Source: Chloroflexota bacterium (GTDB lineage Bacteria; Chloroflexota; Limnocylindria; P2-11E). Taken from it: a stretch of 64,000 nucleotides of DNA. Shown here piece after piece: positions 19,307 to 28,800 of this stretch. How positions within the stretch are numbered: the stretch's first letter is position 1; each line of letters begins with the position of its first letter. The translations under genes and the position numbers were made by a program. Under the pieces are notes generated by a model. It did not search any database. It was given only the letters and a program-made list of their open reading frames with translations, and was not told the origin of the DNA. The DNA lies in assembly GCA_016194865.1 (NCBI GenBank), contig JACQAT010000007.1, positions 1 through 64,000 on the forward strand, read 5' to 3'.

Positions 19307-20136
19307 TGTCCGGCCTCGTGGACGCGATCGGCGAGTTCATCCGCAGCCAGAATTTCGGCTGGAACAACGTCCTCGACATCCTGATCGTCGCGGTGTTCGT
19401 CTACTACCTGCTCAAGCTGATCCGCGGCACCCGCGCGGTGCAGCTCCTCATCGGCGTGCTGGTCCTCGCGGCGATCTACGGCATCGCGGTCCGCCTCCAG
19501 CTGACCCTGACGGCGGGATTCCTGCAGGCGGTCTCCGTCGTGGCCGCGTTCGGGATCGTCGTGATCTTCCAGCCGGAGCTCCGGCGCGCGCTCGGCCAGC
19601 TCGGCAGGCTCGGCCCCCTGAACCGCCTCCTGACACCGACCAACGAGGTGGAGCAGGACAAGATCGTCGACGAGCTCGTGCGCGCCTCGATCATGATCAG
19701 CGCCGCCAAGCACGGGGCGCTGATCGCGGTCGAACGCGCCACCGGGCTCCAGGACTACAGCGAGACCGGTGTGCCGGTGAACGGGCGCCTGACCGCGGAG
19801 CTCCTCGCCTCGATCTTCATGGTCCGGTCGCCGCTGCATGACGGCGCCGTCATCGTCCGCGGGACGCAGATCGTCGCGGCCGCGTGCCTCCTGCCGCTCG
19901 AGGAGGTTCCCGAGCGCGCGGCGCACCGTTACGGGATGCGCCACCGCGCGGCACTGTCGATCTCCGCGCAGACGGATGCGATCGTCGTCGTCGTGTCGGA
20001 GGAGACCGCCGCGATCTCCATCGCCAGCAATGGCCGGATCATCAGCGGCCTCGACGAGGAGCGGCTTCGCAGGGTCCTCAGCTCGCTGTTGAGCAGCCGC
20101 GTCCAGCCGCTGCCCTTCCGCAGCAAGTCGGCGTAG
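19306..20136 (+). CDS. cdaA: Diadenylate cyclase CdaA/DacA
   Basis: N-terminal TM helices then DAC domain: VRSPLHDGAVIVRG, RHRAALSISAQTDAIVVVVSEETAAIS. Confidence 0.96.
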   Translation: MSGLVDAIGEFIRSQNFGWNNVLDILIVAVFVYYLLKLIRGTRAVQLLIGVLVLAAIYGIAVRLQLTLTAGFLQAVSVVAAFGIVVIFQPELRRALGQLGRLGPLNRLLTPTNEVEQDKIVDELVRASIMISAAKHGALIAVERATGLQDYSETGVPVNGRLTAELLASIFMVRSPLHDGAVIVRGTQIVAAACLLPLEEVPERAAHRYGMRHRAALSISAQTDAIVVVVSEETAAISIASNGRIISGLDEERLRRVLSSLLSSRVQPLPFRSKSA

Positions 20137-20140
20137 AACG

Positions 20141-21403
20141 GTGCGCGCCGGTGGCGCGATCCAGCTCCTCGCGCTGCGCGGTCGCGTCGACCTGCGGCGC
20201 GCCCTCACGAACGACCTCCCGCTCAAGGCCATCGCCGTCGTCCTGACCGCGATCGTGTGGGTCGTCGTAGCGGAGACGGCGCCGAAGGACGTCACGCAGC
20301 CCTTCGGCGGTCGCGTGCCGATCGAGCGGCCCGAGATCCCGGCCGGCTACGTGCAGCGCGGCACCCTCGGCGACGTCGCCGTGAAGATCCGTGGGCCGCT
20401 CGGCATCGTCAGCTCCATCGGCGTCCAGGACCTCCACGCCACGATCGACCCGACGACCATCGACCTGACGCGCGCGGGCACGCAGGAGGTCGCCGTCCGC
20501 GTCGTGTCCGGCGACGAACGCGTGAAGGTCGTCGAAGTCGCGCCGGCGGTCGTCGGCCTGCGGGTCGAGCGCGTCATCTCGCGCTCGCTCGCGGTGCAGG
20601 CGCGCTTCGCGAACGAGCCGCCGAGCGGCTTCCAGCCGGCGACACCGGTCTTCGCGCCGATCGAGGTGAAGGTGAGCGGGCCGGAGACCAGCGTCGCGGC
20701 GGTCACCGCCGTCTTCGCGACTGTGCGCTTCGGTGACGCGGGCGTGGACGTGCTGCAGAGCGCGCAGGCGCAGGCGGTCGACGCGAGCGGTGCCCCGGTC
20801 CCCGACGTGACCGTCGAGCCCGCGGCGGTCCAGGCGAACGTCCCCGTGCTCTCCACCGCGACGACGCGCACCGTGCCGGTGCTCTGGGCGCTGCGTGGCT
20901 CGGTCGCGCCGGGCTTCTGGGTCTCACGCGTCGACGCGAATCCGATCGCGGTGACCGTGCGCGGCCCGCGCTCGTCGATCGCCGCGCTCGAGCGGATCGA
21001 GACCACGCCCATCGACGTCACGGGCCTGGCCAGCGACCGGACCGTGCGCGTCGCGCTCACCCTGCCCGAGGGAGTGACGCTCGTGCAGGCCACCGATGCC
21101 TCGGTCACCGTGGTCGTCGTCCCCCTCACCGGCACCCGGCCGTTCCCGATCGTGGCGGTCCAGGTGCTCGGCGTCGGGCAGGGCCTCGCCGCGGACGCGG
21201 ATCCGAAGACCGTCGACGTGGTGGTCAGCGGCACGCTGGCGCAGCTCAACGCGCTGCGGCCCGAGGACATCACAGCGACGGCCGATGCCACTTCGAAAGG
21301 CGTCGGGAGCTACCCGACCGATGTCGTGGTGCGGGGGCCGCAGGGGCTCACCGTGAGCACCGTGCAGCCGAGCCGCGCGACCGTCACGATACGAGCGAAA
21401 TGA
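20141..21403 (+). CDS. cdaR: YbbR-domain protein CdaR
   Basis: Repeated YbbR-like domains, TM N-terminus, located between cdaA and glmM. Confidence 0.9.
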   Translation: MRAGGAIQLLALRGRVDLRRALTNDLPLKAIAVVLTAIVWVVVAETAPKDVTQPFGGRVPIERPEIPAGYVQRGTLGDVAVKIRGPLGIVSSIGVQDLHATIDPTTIDLTRAGTQEVAVRVVSGDERVKVVEVAPAVVGLRVERVISRSLAVQARFANEPPSGFQPATPVFAPIEVKVSGPETSVAAVTAVFATVRFGDAGVDVLQSAQAQAVDASGAPVPDVTVEPAAVQANVPVLSTATTRTVPVLWALRGSVAPGFWVSRVDANPIAVTVRGPRSSIAALERIETTPIDVTGLASDRTVRVALTLPEGVTLVQATDASVTVVVVPLTGTRPFPIVAVQVLGVGQGLAADADPKTVDVVVSGTLAQLNALRPEDITATADATSKGVGSYPTDVVVRGPQGLTVSTVQPSRATVTIRAK

Positions 21404-22728
21404 GCGCCCTCTTCGGCACCGACGGCGTCCGCGGCATCGCGAACCTCGAGCTCACGCCCGAGCTGGCGCTGCGGCTCGGCCGCGCGGCAGGGCAGGTGCT
21501 CGGCGGCGCGGGGCATCGCGTGGTCATCGGCCGCGACACGCGGCGCTCCGGCCGCATGCTCGAGAGCGCGCTCGCCGCTGGGCTCTGCTCCGTCGGGATG
21601 GAGGCGCGGCTCGTGGGTCACGTGCCCACGCCCGGTCTCGCGTACCTCGCGCGTACGGGCGATTTCATCGCCGGCGCGGTGATCAGCGCGTCCCACAACC
21701 CTGCGCCCGATAACGGTATCAAGTTCTTCGACGCGAACGGGCTCAAGCTGCCTGATGCCCTCGAGGCGGAGATCGAGCGCTCCATGGCGGGGGACGACGA
21801 CCTTCCGCGTCCGACCGAGGGCGGCATCGGCCTCATCGGCGATGCGCGCGGCCTGGTGAAGGAGTACGAGGATTTCCTGCTGAAGCTCGCGCCTCCTCTG
21901 GCGGGCGTGAAGGTCGTGCTCGACTGCGCGAACGGCTCGACGTATCGCACCGCGCCGGCGGTATTCGCGCACGCGGGCGCGAACGTCTACACGCTGTTCG
22001 ATACGCCCGACGGCGCGAACATCAACCAGGGCTCGGGCAGCACGAGCCCCCAGGCTCTGCAGCGCGCGGTCGTCGAGCGTGGCGCGGACATCGGGTTCGC
22101 GTTCGACGGCGACGGCGACCGCGTGATGGTCGTGGACAGCACCGGCGCCATCCACGACGGCGACACCGTGCTCGCGCTGGCCGCGCGGCACTTCGGGCGC
22201 GCCGGCCGCCTCAGGCCGCGTCTTGTCGTGGGGACGGTCATGTCCAACGGCGGGGTCGAGGCGACGCTCGCGCGCGAGGACATCGCGCTCGTGCGGACGC
22301 AGGTCGGCGACCGCTACGTGTGGGAGGAGCTCGTCCGTCGCGACGCGCAGTTCGGCGGCGAGCCGAGCGGGCACGTCATCTTCCGTGGGTACAGCACGAC
22401 CGGCGACGGGATCCTCACCGCGCTCGAGGTCCTGCACCTCGTGCGCGCGGAGGGGCTGCCGCTCACGCGCCTGGCCGCGGACATCGAGCACTGGCCGCAG
22501 ATCACGCGCAACGTGCGCGCGGCGAAGCGCAAGGACTGGGAGGCGAGCGGCCCGTTCAGCGGCGCCGTGCGGGCCGCCCTCGGCGCGCTCGGCACGACCG
22601 GGCGGCTCGTCGTGCGTCCGTCGGGCACCGAGCCCGTGCTGCGCATCACGGTCGAGGCGCGGGAGCAGGCCCTCGCGGAGCGCGTCGCCTCGCAGCTCGC
22701 GGACGCGGCCACGGAGCACCTCTCCTAA
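21400..22728 (+). CDS. glmM: Phosphoglucosamine mutase
   Basis: LFGTDGVRGIANLELTPELALRLGRA; SASHNPAPDNGIKFF; VRPSGTEPVLRITVE. Confidence 0.98.
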   Translation: MSALFGTDGVRGIANLELTPELALRLGRAAGQVLGGAGHRVVIGRDTRRSGRMLESALAAGLCSVGMEARLVGHVPTPGLAYLARTGDFIAGAVISASHNPAPDNGIKFFDANGLKLPDALEAEIERSMAGDDDLPRPTEGGIGLIGDARGLVKEYEDFLLKLAPPLAGVKVVLDCANGSTYRTAPAVFAHAGANVYTLFDTPDGANINQGSGSTSPQALQRAVVERGADIGFAFDGDGDRVMVVDSTGAIHDGDTVLALAARHFGRAGRLRPRLVVGTVMSNGGVEATLAREDIALVRTQVGDRYVWEELVRRDAQFGGEPSGHVIFRGYSTTGDGILTALEVLHLVRAEGLPLTRLAADIEHWPQITRNVRAAKRKDWEASGPFSGAVRAALGALGTTGRLVVRPSGTEPVLRITVEAREQALAERVASQLADAATEHLS

Positions 22729-24572
22729 TGTGCGGCATCGTCGGCTACGCCGGTCCGCAGCAGGCGCTGCCGCTGCTCATGGATGGACTGAAGCGCCTCG
22801 AGTACCGCGGGTACGACTCCGCGGGCGTCGCGATCCAGCACGACGGGGTGCTCGAGATCCGGCGCGCCGAGGGCAAGCTCGCCAATCTCGCCGCGGTCGT
22901 CGCGAAGTCGCCGGCCGCCGGGGCCACCGGGATCGGCCACACGCGCTGGGCGACGCACGGACGGCCGAACGAGCAGAACGCGCACCCGCACGTCGACTGC
23001 GGCGGCGTCACCGCCGTGATCCACAACGGGATCATCGAGAACTTCGAGGCGTTGAAGAAGCCGCTCGTGGACAAGGGCCACCGCTTCATGTCGGAGACCG
23101 ACACCGAGGTCGTCGTCCACCTGATCGAGGACGAGCTGAAGAGCGGGAAGTCACTCGAGGACGCCGCGCTCGCGGTCGTGCCGACGCTCGAGGGCGCGGC
23201 CGCGCTGGCCTTCGTGTCGGCGAAGGACCCGGGGAAGATCGTGGCGGCACGCATCAGCAACGCCGGTGGCGTGATCGTCGGCCATGGGGAGGGGGAGAAC
23301 TACCTCGCCTCGGACATCCCGGCGCTTCTGGAACACACCCGCACCGTGAGCTACGTGGAGCCCGGCGAGTTCGCCGTCATCACCGCGGGCGGCGTCCGCT
23401 TCCTCGATCGCGCGGGCACGCAGCTCGAGAAGGCGAAGACGACCATCACCTGGGACACCGTCTCGGCCGCGAAGTCCGGGTACAAGCACTTCATGCTGAA
23501 GGAGATCCACGAGCAGCCGCGGGTGATCTCCGACACGCTGCTCGGCAGGGTCGATCGAGCCTCGGGGCGTGTCGTGTTCGACGCCGACCTGAAGCTCACG
23601 GACGACGCGGTCCGCGCGCTGGATCGCATCACGCTGCTCGGCTGCGGGACGGCGGGCTACGCGGCGCTGGTGGGGAAGTACCTCATCGAGCGTCTCGCGC
23701 GCATCCCCTGCGACGTCGAGATCCCCAGCGAGTACCGCTACCGCGACCCCGTGGTCACGAAGGGGCAGCTCGTCATCTCGCTCACGCAGTCGGGCGAGAC
23801 GGTCGACACCCTCGCGGCCATGGAAGAGGGCAAGAAGCGCGGCGCGCGGCTGCTCACGTTCGTGAACGTCATGGGCAGCCAGGCCTCGCGGATGGCGGAC
23901 GACGTCATCTACCTGCACGCGGGCCCGGAGATCAGCGTGGCGTCGACGAAGGCGTACTCGACGATGCTCGTCGACCTGTACCTCTTCGCGATCTTCCTCG
24001 GCCAGCGTCGTGGGACGCTCGATCCCACGGCAGGCGGGAAGCTCCTCGCGGAGGTGTTCCACCTGCCGACCCTCGTCGACGCGGTGCTGCGCGAGGAGCC
24101 GAAGATCAAGGCGCTCGCGTACCGGCACCACCAGGCGAAGGACTTCCTCTATCTCGGCCGCGGGGTGAACTACCCGACCGCGCTCGAGGGCGCGCACAAG
24201 CTGAAGGAGCTCTCCTACAGCCACGCCGAGGGTACGGCCGCGGGCGAGATGAAGCACGGGATCAACGCGCTCATCGACGAATCGCTTCCCGTCGTGGCCA
24301 TCGTGCTGCAGGACTCGACGTACAAGAAGATGCTGTCGAACATCCAGGAGGTCCGTGCCCGCGCCGGCGCGGTGATCGCCGTCGCCAACGACGACGACGA
24401 GGAGATCGCGCAGAACGCGAGCGAAGTGATCCGCGTCCCGAAGACGAACGAGCTGCTCTCGCCGGCGCTCGCGGTCGTGCCGCTTCACCTGTTCGCGTAC
24501 CACGTCGCTGACCGCCGCGGCAACGACGTCGATCAGCCGCGCAACCTCGCCAAGGCGGTCACCGTTGAATAA
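22728..24572 (+). CDS. glmS: Glutamine--fructose-6-phosphate aminotransferase
   Basis: MCGIVGYAG; TRWATHG; SIS domains; TAATG overlap with glmM. Confidence 0.98.
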   Translation: MCGIVGYAGPQQALPLLMDGLKRLEYRGYDSAGVAIQHDGVLEIRRAEGKLANLAAVVAKSPAAGATGIGHTRWATHGRPNEQNAHPHVDCGGVTAVIHNGIIENFEALKKPLVDKGHRFMSETDTEVVVHLIEDELKSGKSLEDAALAVVPTLEGAAALAFVSAKDPGKIVAARISNAGGVIVGHGEGENYLASDIPALLEHTRTVSYVEPGEFAVITAGGVRFLDRAGTQLEKAKTTITWDTVSAAKSGYKHFMLKEIHEQPRVISDTLLGRVDRASGRVVFDADLKLTDDAVRALDRITLLGCGTAGYAALVGKYLIERLARIPCDVEIPSEYRYRDPVVTKGQLVISLTQSGETVDTLAAMEEGKKRGARLLTFVNVMGSQASRMADDVIYLHAGPEISVASTKAYSTMLVDLYLFAIFLGQRRGTLDPTAGGKLLAEVFHLPTLVDAVLREEPKIKALAYRHHQAKDFLYLGRGVNYPTALEGAHKLKELSYSHAEGTAAGEMKHGINALIDESLPVVAIVLQDSTYKKMLSNIQEVRARAGAVIAVANDDDEEIAQNASEVIRVPKTNELLSPALAVVPLHLFAYHVADRRGNDVDQPRNLAKAVTVE

Positions 24573-25068
24573 GGACGCACGTCCCGACGGCGGAGCCCGA
24601 GGTGTGGAGGGCAGGCCCGACACACCGAGGGCGAGCACGGCGGCCGAACGAGGGCTCCGCCCGAGCGAGGTCGGACAAGGTGGGCTGAGCCCGAGCGAGG
24701 TCGGCATAGACATCATCGAGACGGCACGGATAGGCGCGGTCCTCACAAGGCACGACGAGCGGTTCCTGGGCCGCGTCTACACCGAGTGGGAGCGGCGCTA
24801 CTGCCGCAGGAACGTGCTGCACCTCTCGGGTCGCTGGGCCGCCAAAGAAGCGGTGTCGAAGGTGCTCGGCCTCGGCGTCCGCGGCGTGGGCTGGCGCGAG
24901 ATCGAGATCAAGCGGACCCCGGCGGGGCAGCCGATCGTCGTGCTGCACGGGCGCGCGGAGGCGCGCCGCACGGCGCTCGGCCTCAGCGCGCCGCTGTCGG
25001 TGAGCATCTCCCACATCCGCGACCTCGCGGTCGCGGTCGCGGTGGGGCTTCGCGCGGAGCGCGCCTGA
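24565..25068 (+). CDS. acpS: Holo-ACP synthase with atypical low-complexity N-terminal extension
   Basis: VGIDIIETARIG...GRWAAKEAVSKVLGLGVRGVGWREIEI; start uncertain (TTG 24565). Confidence 0.85.
   Translation: MNKDARPDGGARGVEGRPDTPRASTAAERGLRPSEVGQGGLSPSEVGIDIIETARIGAVLTRHDERFLGRVYTEWERRYCRRNVLHLSGRWAAKEAVSKVLGLGVRGVGWREIEIKRTPAGQPIVVLHGRAEARRTALGLSAPLSVSISHIRDLAVAVAVGLRAERA
24652..24704 (+). repeat. Two 23-bp hairpin repeats (30-bp period) inside acpS 5' end
   Basis: gggctccgcccgagcgaggtcgg (24652-24674) and gggctgagcccgagcgaggtcgg (24682-24704). Confidence 0.9.
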
Positions 25069-25958
25069 GCGTCAGCCGCCCGATCGCGCTCGATGCGCGC
25101 GCGGTCCAGGCGATGCTCCGCCCTCTGCCGGCGGATGCCGGCAAGGAGAAGCGTGGCCGCGTCGTGGTCGTGGGCGGCTCGCTGCAATATCCCGGTGCGC
25201 TGCTGCTCGCGTCGCGCGCCGCGCTGCGCTGCGGCGCGGGCGTCGTGACGGTCGCCTCGGCCCGCGCCGTGATCGAGGTCATCGCGGGACGCGATCCGAA
25301 CGTGACGTTCTTGGCCCTCGCGGAGTCCCAGCCCGGCACGGTGGCCGTGGGCGCGGCGGCGCAGCTGTCGTCGCTGCTGCGGGAGAAGGTCCGCGCGATG
25401 CTGCTCGGCCCCGGGCTGGCGCACGCGACCGGCACCGATGACTTCGTCGCGGCGGTCCTGCGCAACGCGCGTGGCGTCGCGACCGCCATCGACGCCGACG
25501 GCCTCAACGCCCTGGCGCGGACGACGGGCTGGACGGACCTGCTGCCGGCGAAGTGCGTCCTCACCCCGCACGACGGCGAGGCCGCTCGGCTCGCCGGCGC
25601 CGTGGTCCCGGCGGGCGACGACCGCATCGCCTTCGCGGAGGAGCATGCCGCGGAGTGGGGCGCCGTCGTCGCGCTGAAGGGCGCGGTCACGGTCGTCAGC
25701 GACGGCCGCAAGACGTACGTGCACGATGCGCCGAACCCCGCGCTGGGCGTGGGTGGCTCGGGCGACGCGCTCGGCGGCGCCGTCGCCGCCTTCCTCGCGC
25801 GCGGGCTCGCGCCACTCGCGGCCGCCTGCGTCGCGGTGTGGGTCCACGGCCGCGCGGGCGCGCTCCTCGCCGCCGAGATCGGCGAGAACGGCGTCCTCGC
25901 CAGCGAGATCGTCGACGCGCTGCCGCGCGGTCTGCGCGAGATCGCGGAGCCACGCTGA
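25065..25958 (+). CDS. nnrD: ADP-dependent NAD(P)H-hydrate dehydratase (CTG start inferred)
   Basis: GRVVVVGGSLQYPGALLLASRAALRCGAGVVTV; ALGVGGSGDALGG; no ATG/GTG/TTG near the conserved N-terminus. Confidence 0.88.
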   Translation: MSVSRPIALDARAVQAMLRPLPADAGKEKRGRVVVVGGSLQYPGALLLASRAALRCGAGVVTVASARAVIEVIAGRDPNVTFLALAESQPGTVAVGAAAQLSSLLREKVRAMLLGPGLAHATGTDDFVAAVLRNARGVATAIDADGLNALARTTGWTDLLPAKCVLTPHDGEAARLAGAVVPAGDDRIAFAEEHAAEWGAVVALKGAVTVVSDGRKTYVHDAPNPALGVGGSGDALGGAVAAFLARGLAPLAAACVAVWVHGRAGALLAAEIGENGVLASEIVDALPRGLREIAEPR

Positions 25959-26875
25959 TGCGCAGCACCGTCGCGGATATCGAGCTCGACGCGGTCTCGG
26001 ACAACGTCCGCTCGCTGGCGCTCGCCTCACGCGCATCGGTGATCGCCGTCGTGAAGGCGGACGGCTACGGCCACGGCGCCGAGGCGGTCGGCCGCGCGGC
26101 GCTCGACGCCGGCGCGGTCATGCTCGCGGTGTTCACCGTCGAGGAGGGGATCGTGCTCCGGCGCGCCGAGCCCGAGGCGAGCATCCTCGTGCTGGGCGGA
26201 GCCACGGACGACGCCGACCTGACGGCGGCCCTGACCGCGCGCCTCTCGCTCGTCGAGTGGGACGAGCGGCGCGCCGGGCGGATCGCTAGCGCCGCGCGGG
26301 CCCAGCGGACCACGGCGACGCTCCACTTCAAGGTCGACACCGGGCTCACTCGCCTCGGCGCGCGCCTGGAGGACGCGGCGCGCGCCGGCCTTCAGGCCGC
26401 CGCGCATCTGGCCGACAGGGTGCCGCTGCGGCCCGCCCTGACCTGGCGCAGCGTGGTGCGGCGCGTCGCCGACGTGCCGGTCGGGGCCGGCGTCTCGTAC
26501 GGGCACGTGTTCCGCGCGTCGCGCGAGTCGCGCATCGCGACGGTGCCGGTGGGGTACGGCGACGGTCTGCTGCGCAGCGGGTCGGGGCGTCTCTGGGTCC
26601 TCGTCGGCGGCCAGCCGGCGCCGGTCGCCGGACGCATCGCGATGGACCTCGTCATGCTCGACGTCACCGGCCGGGAGACGAAGGAGGGCGACGAGGTCGT
26701 GATCATCGGCGAGCAGCGCGGCGCCCGGCAGACGGCGGAGGACGTCGCCGAGGCGTGCGGCACGGTCTCCTACGAGATCGTCGGAGCCATCCGGCCGCGT
26801 GTGCCCAAGCGCTACCTGCGCGACGGCCGCCTCGTCGCGACGAAGACGCTCGCCGAGGGTTTCCGCTGGTGTTGA
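25958..26875 (+). CDS. alr: Alanine racemase, apparently with in-frame internal deletion
   Basis: VVKADGYGHG PLP-lysine motif, VDTGLTRLG, VSYGH; central ~70-80 residues missing. Confidence 0.85.
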   Translation: MRSTVADIELDAVSDNVRSLALASRASVIAVVKADGYGHGAEAVGRAALDAGAVMLAVFTVEEGIVLRRAEPEASILVLGGATDDADLTAALTARLSLVEWDERRAGRIASAARAQRTTATLHFKVDTGLTRLGARLEDAARAGLQAAAHLADRVPLRPALTWRSVVRRVADVPVGAGVSYGHVFRASRESRIATVPVGYGDGLLRSGSGRLWVLVGGQPAPVAGRIAMDLVMLDVTGRETKEGDEVVIIGEQRGARQTAEDVAEACGTVSYEIVGAIRPRVPKRYLRDGRLVATKTLAEGFRWC

Positions 26876-28800
26876 GGACGCTCGCGCGCGCCGCGGTGCT
26901 GATCGTCTTTCTCGGCGCGTGCGTGCCCGACGGACCACAGAGCGCGACCGCGACGCCGGTCGCGAGCGCCGCCCTGGTCAGTCCGACGCCCGCACCGACG
27001 CGCCACGCCGACGACATGACGGCCGCGCTGCTGCGCAATCCGCTCCCGAACGCGGATCTCTTCGACCTCACTCGGCGCCTGCGCGGCCGCGACGGCACGC
27101 CGGCAACGCTGTTCGAGCCGAGCCGGACGACGCCGCCGGACGAGCGCGTCGGCTCGATCCGCGACTTCTGGATCTACGACTTCGATGGCAAGACGAACCG
27201 CAAGGTCAGCGCGACGCTCAAGGTGATGACCGAGCACGCCAAATGGTGGGTCGCGAGCGACGTCACGACCGATCCGGCGCTGCTGCAGACGACCGCCGAC
27301 CAGTTCGAGAAGATCTACCCGGTCGATCGGCGCATCTACGGCTCCGAATGGACGCCCGGCATCGACGGCGATCCGCGCGTCGCGATCATCCTCGCCCGCA
27401 TCCCGGGCCGGGCCGCGGGCTACTTCAGCTCCGCCGACGAGCTGCCACTGTGGGTGAACGAGTTCTCCGCCGAGAAGGAGATGATCTACATCAACTCGCT
27501 GACCGGCCGCCTCGCGACGCCGGGGCTCTACTCGGTGCTGGCGCACGAGCTCTGCCACATGATCCAGTTCAACCGGCGCGTGCGCTCGGTCGTGTGGTTC
27601 AACGAGGGGCATTCACAGCTCTGCGAGCGCGCGAACGGCTTCACCCAGGGGTTCGAGCAGGTCTTCCTGCGCCAGCCCGACACGCAGCTCAACGACTGGC
27701 CGGAGCTCGACGAGCAATCGGCCCTCCACTACGGCGTGGCCTTCCTGTTCCTCGAGTTCCTCCGGCAGCACGCCGGCGGCGAGGACCTCATCAACGCGTT
27801 CCTCTCGAAGGGGATCGACACGCCGGCGGACCTCGACACGGTGCTCCGCGCGCGTGGCCAGCCTGGCCTCGAGCAGCTCTTCGGCGACTTCGTGGCCGCG
27901 AACGCGCTCATCGGCCACGGCGCGGAGGATCGCTACGCGTACATTGGGAGCGTGAAGCCGACGACCGCGGCCGGGCCCACGACACAGGATCGGCTCGCGG
28001 CCGGCGCGACGCTGCGTGGCTCGGTGCATCAATACGCCGCGCGTTATGTGGAGCTGCCGCGCTCGGCGTTCCACCTTGCCTTCGACGGCGCGCGCGGCAC
28101 CCGCGTCATCCCGACGGACGCGCATTCCGGCAGGGCGTTCTGGTGGTCCGATCGCGCGGATGGACTTGACAGCACGCTCACGCGCGACGTCGACCTGCGC
28201 ACCGCGCGGTCGGCGACGTTGACGTTCTGGACCTGGTTCGAGCTCGAGAAGGATTTCGACTACGGCTACGTCGCGGTCTCGGATGACGGCGGCTCGCACT
28301 GGAAGACGCTCGCGACGCCCGCGACCACCCGCACCGACCCCAACGGGAACAATCTCGGCGACGGCTACACGAACCTCTCGGGCGGCGCGACCGCGAGCTG
28401 GATCCAGCAGAAGGTCGACCTCAGCGCGTATGCGGGAAAGCAGGTCAGGCTGCGCTTCGAGGTGGTGACGGACGGCGCGCTGAACCTCAACGGCATGGCG
28501 ATCGACGACCTCGAGATCCCCGAGGTCGGGTACCGCGACGACGCCGAGCAGGATGGGGACTGGCAGGCGAACGGCTTCATCCGATCCACCAACGTGGTGC
28601 GCCAGCGCTACATCGTGCAGGTGCTGCGCTTCACGAGCGGCAGGCCGACCGTCGAGCGCGTGATCGTCGAGGACGGCGCGCTCGAGCTCGACATCGATGC
28701 CTCAGGCGACCGGCTCGCGCCGGTCCTCGCGGTGACCGGGCTCGCGCCGCGCACGAGCGAGGTCGCGTCGTTCTCCGTGACGTTGAGCGCGAAACGATGA
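26869..28800 (+). CDS. Secreted lipoprotein metallopeptidase-like protein with C-terminal immune-inhibitor-A/MAM-like domain
   Basis: Lipobox LGAC; HELCH...WFNEGHSQLCE zinc motif; jelly-roll-like FWTWFELEKDFDYGYVAVSDDGGSHWKTL. Confidence 0.7.
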   Translation: MLRTLARAAVLIVFLGACVPDGPQSATATPVASAALVSPTPAPTRHADDMTAALLRNPLPNADLFDLTRRLRGRDGTPATLFEPSRTTPPDERVGSIRDFWIYDFDGKTNRKVSATLKVMTEHAKWWVASDVTTDPALLQTTADQFEKIYPVDRRIYGSEWTPGIDGDPRVAIILARIPGRAAGYFSSADELPLWVNEFSAEKEMIYINSLTGRLATPGLYSVLAHELCHMIQFNRRVRSVVWFNEGHSQLCERANGFTQGFEQVFLRQPDTQLNDWPELDEQSALHYGVAFLFLEFLRQHAGGEDLINAFLSKGIDTPADLDTVLRARGQPGLEQLFGDFVAANALIGHGAEDRYAYIGSVKPTTAAGPTTQDRLAAGATLRGSVHQYAARYVELPRSAFHLAFDGARGTRVIPTDAHSGRAFWWSDRADGLDSTLTRDVDLRTARSATLTFWTWFELEKDFDYGYVAVSDDGGSHWKTLATPATTRTDPNGNNLGDGYTNLSGGATASWIQQKVDLSAYAGKQVRLRFEVVTDGALNLNGMAIDDLEIPEVGYRDDAEQDGDWQANGFIRSTNVVRQRYIVQVLRFTSGRPTVERVIVEDGALELDIDASGDRLAPVLAVTGLAPRTSEVASFSVTLSAKR

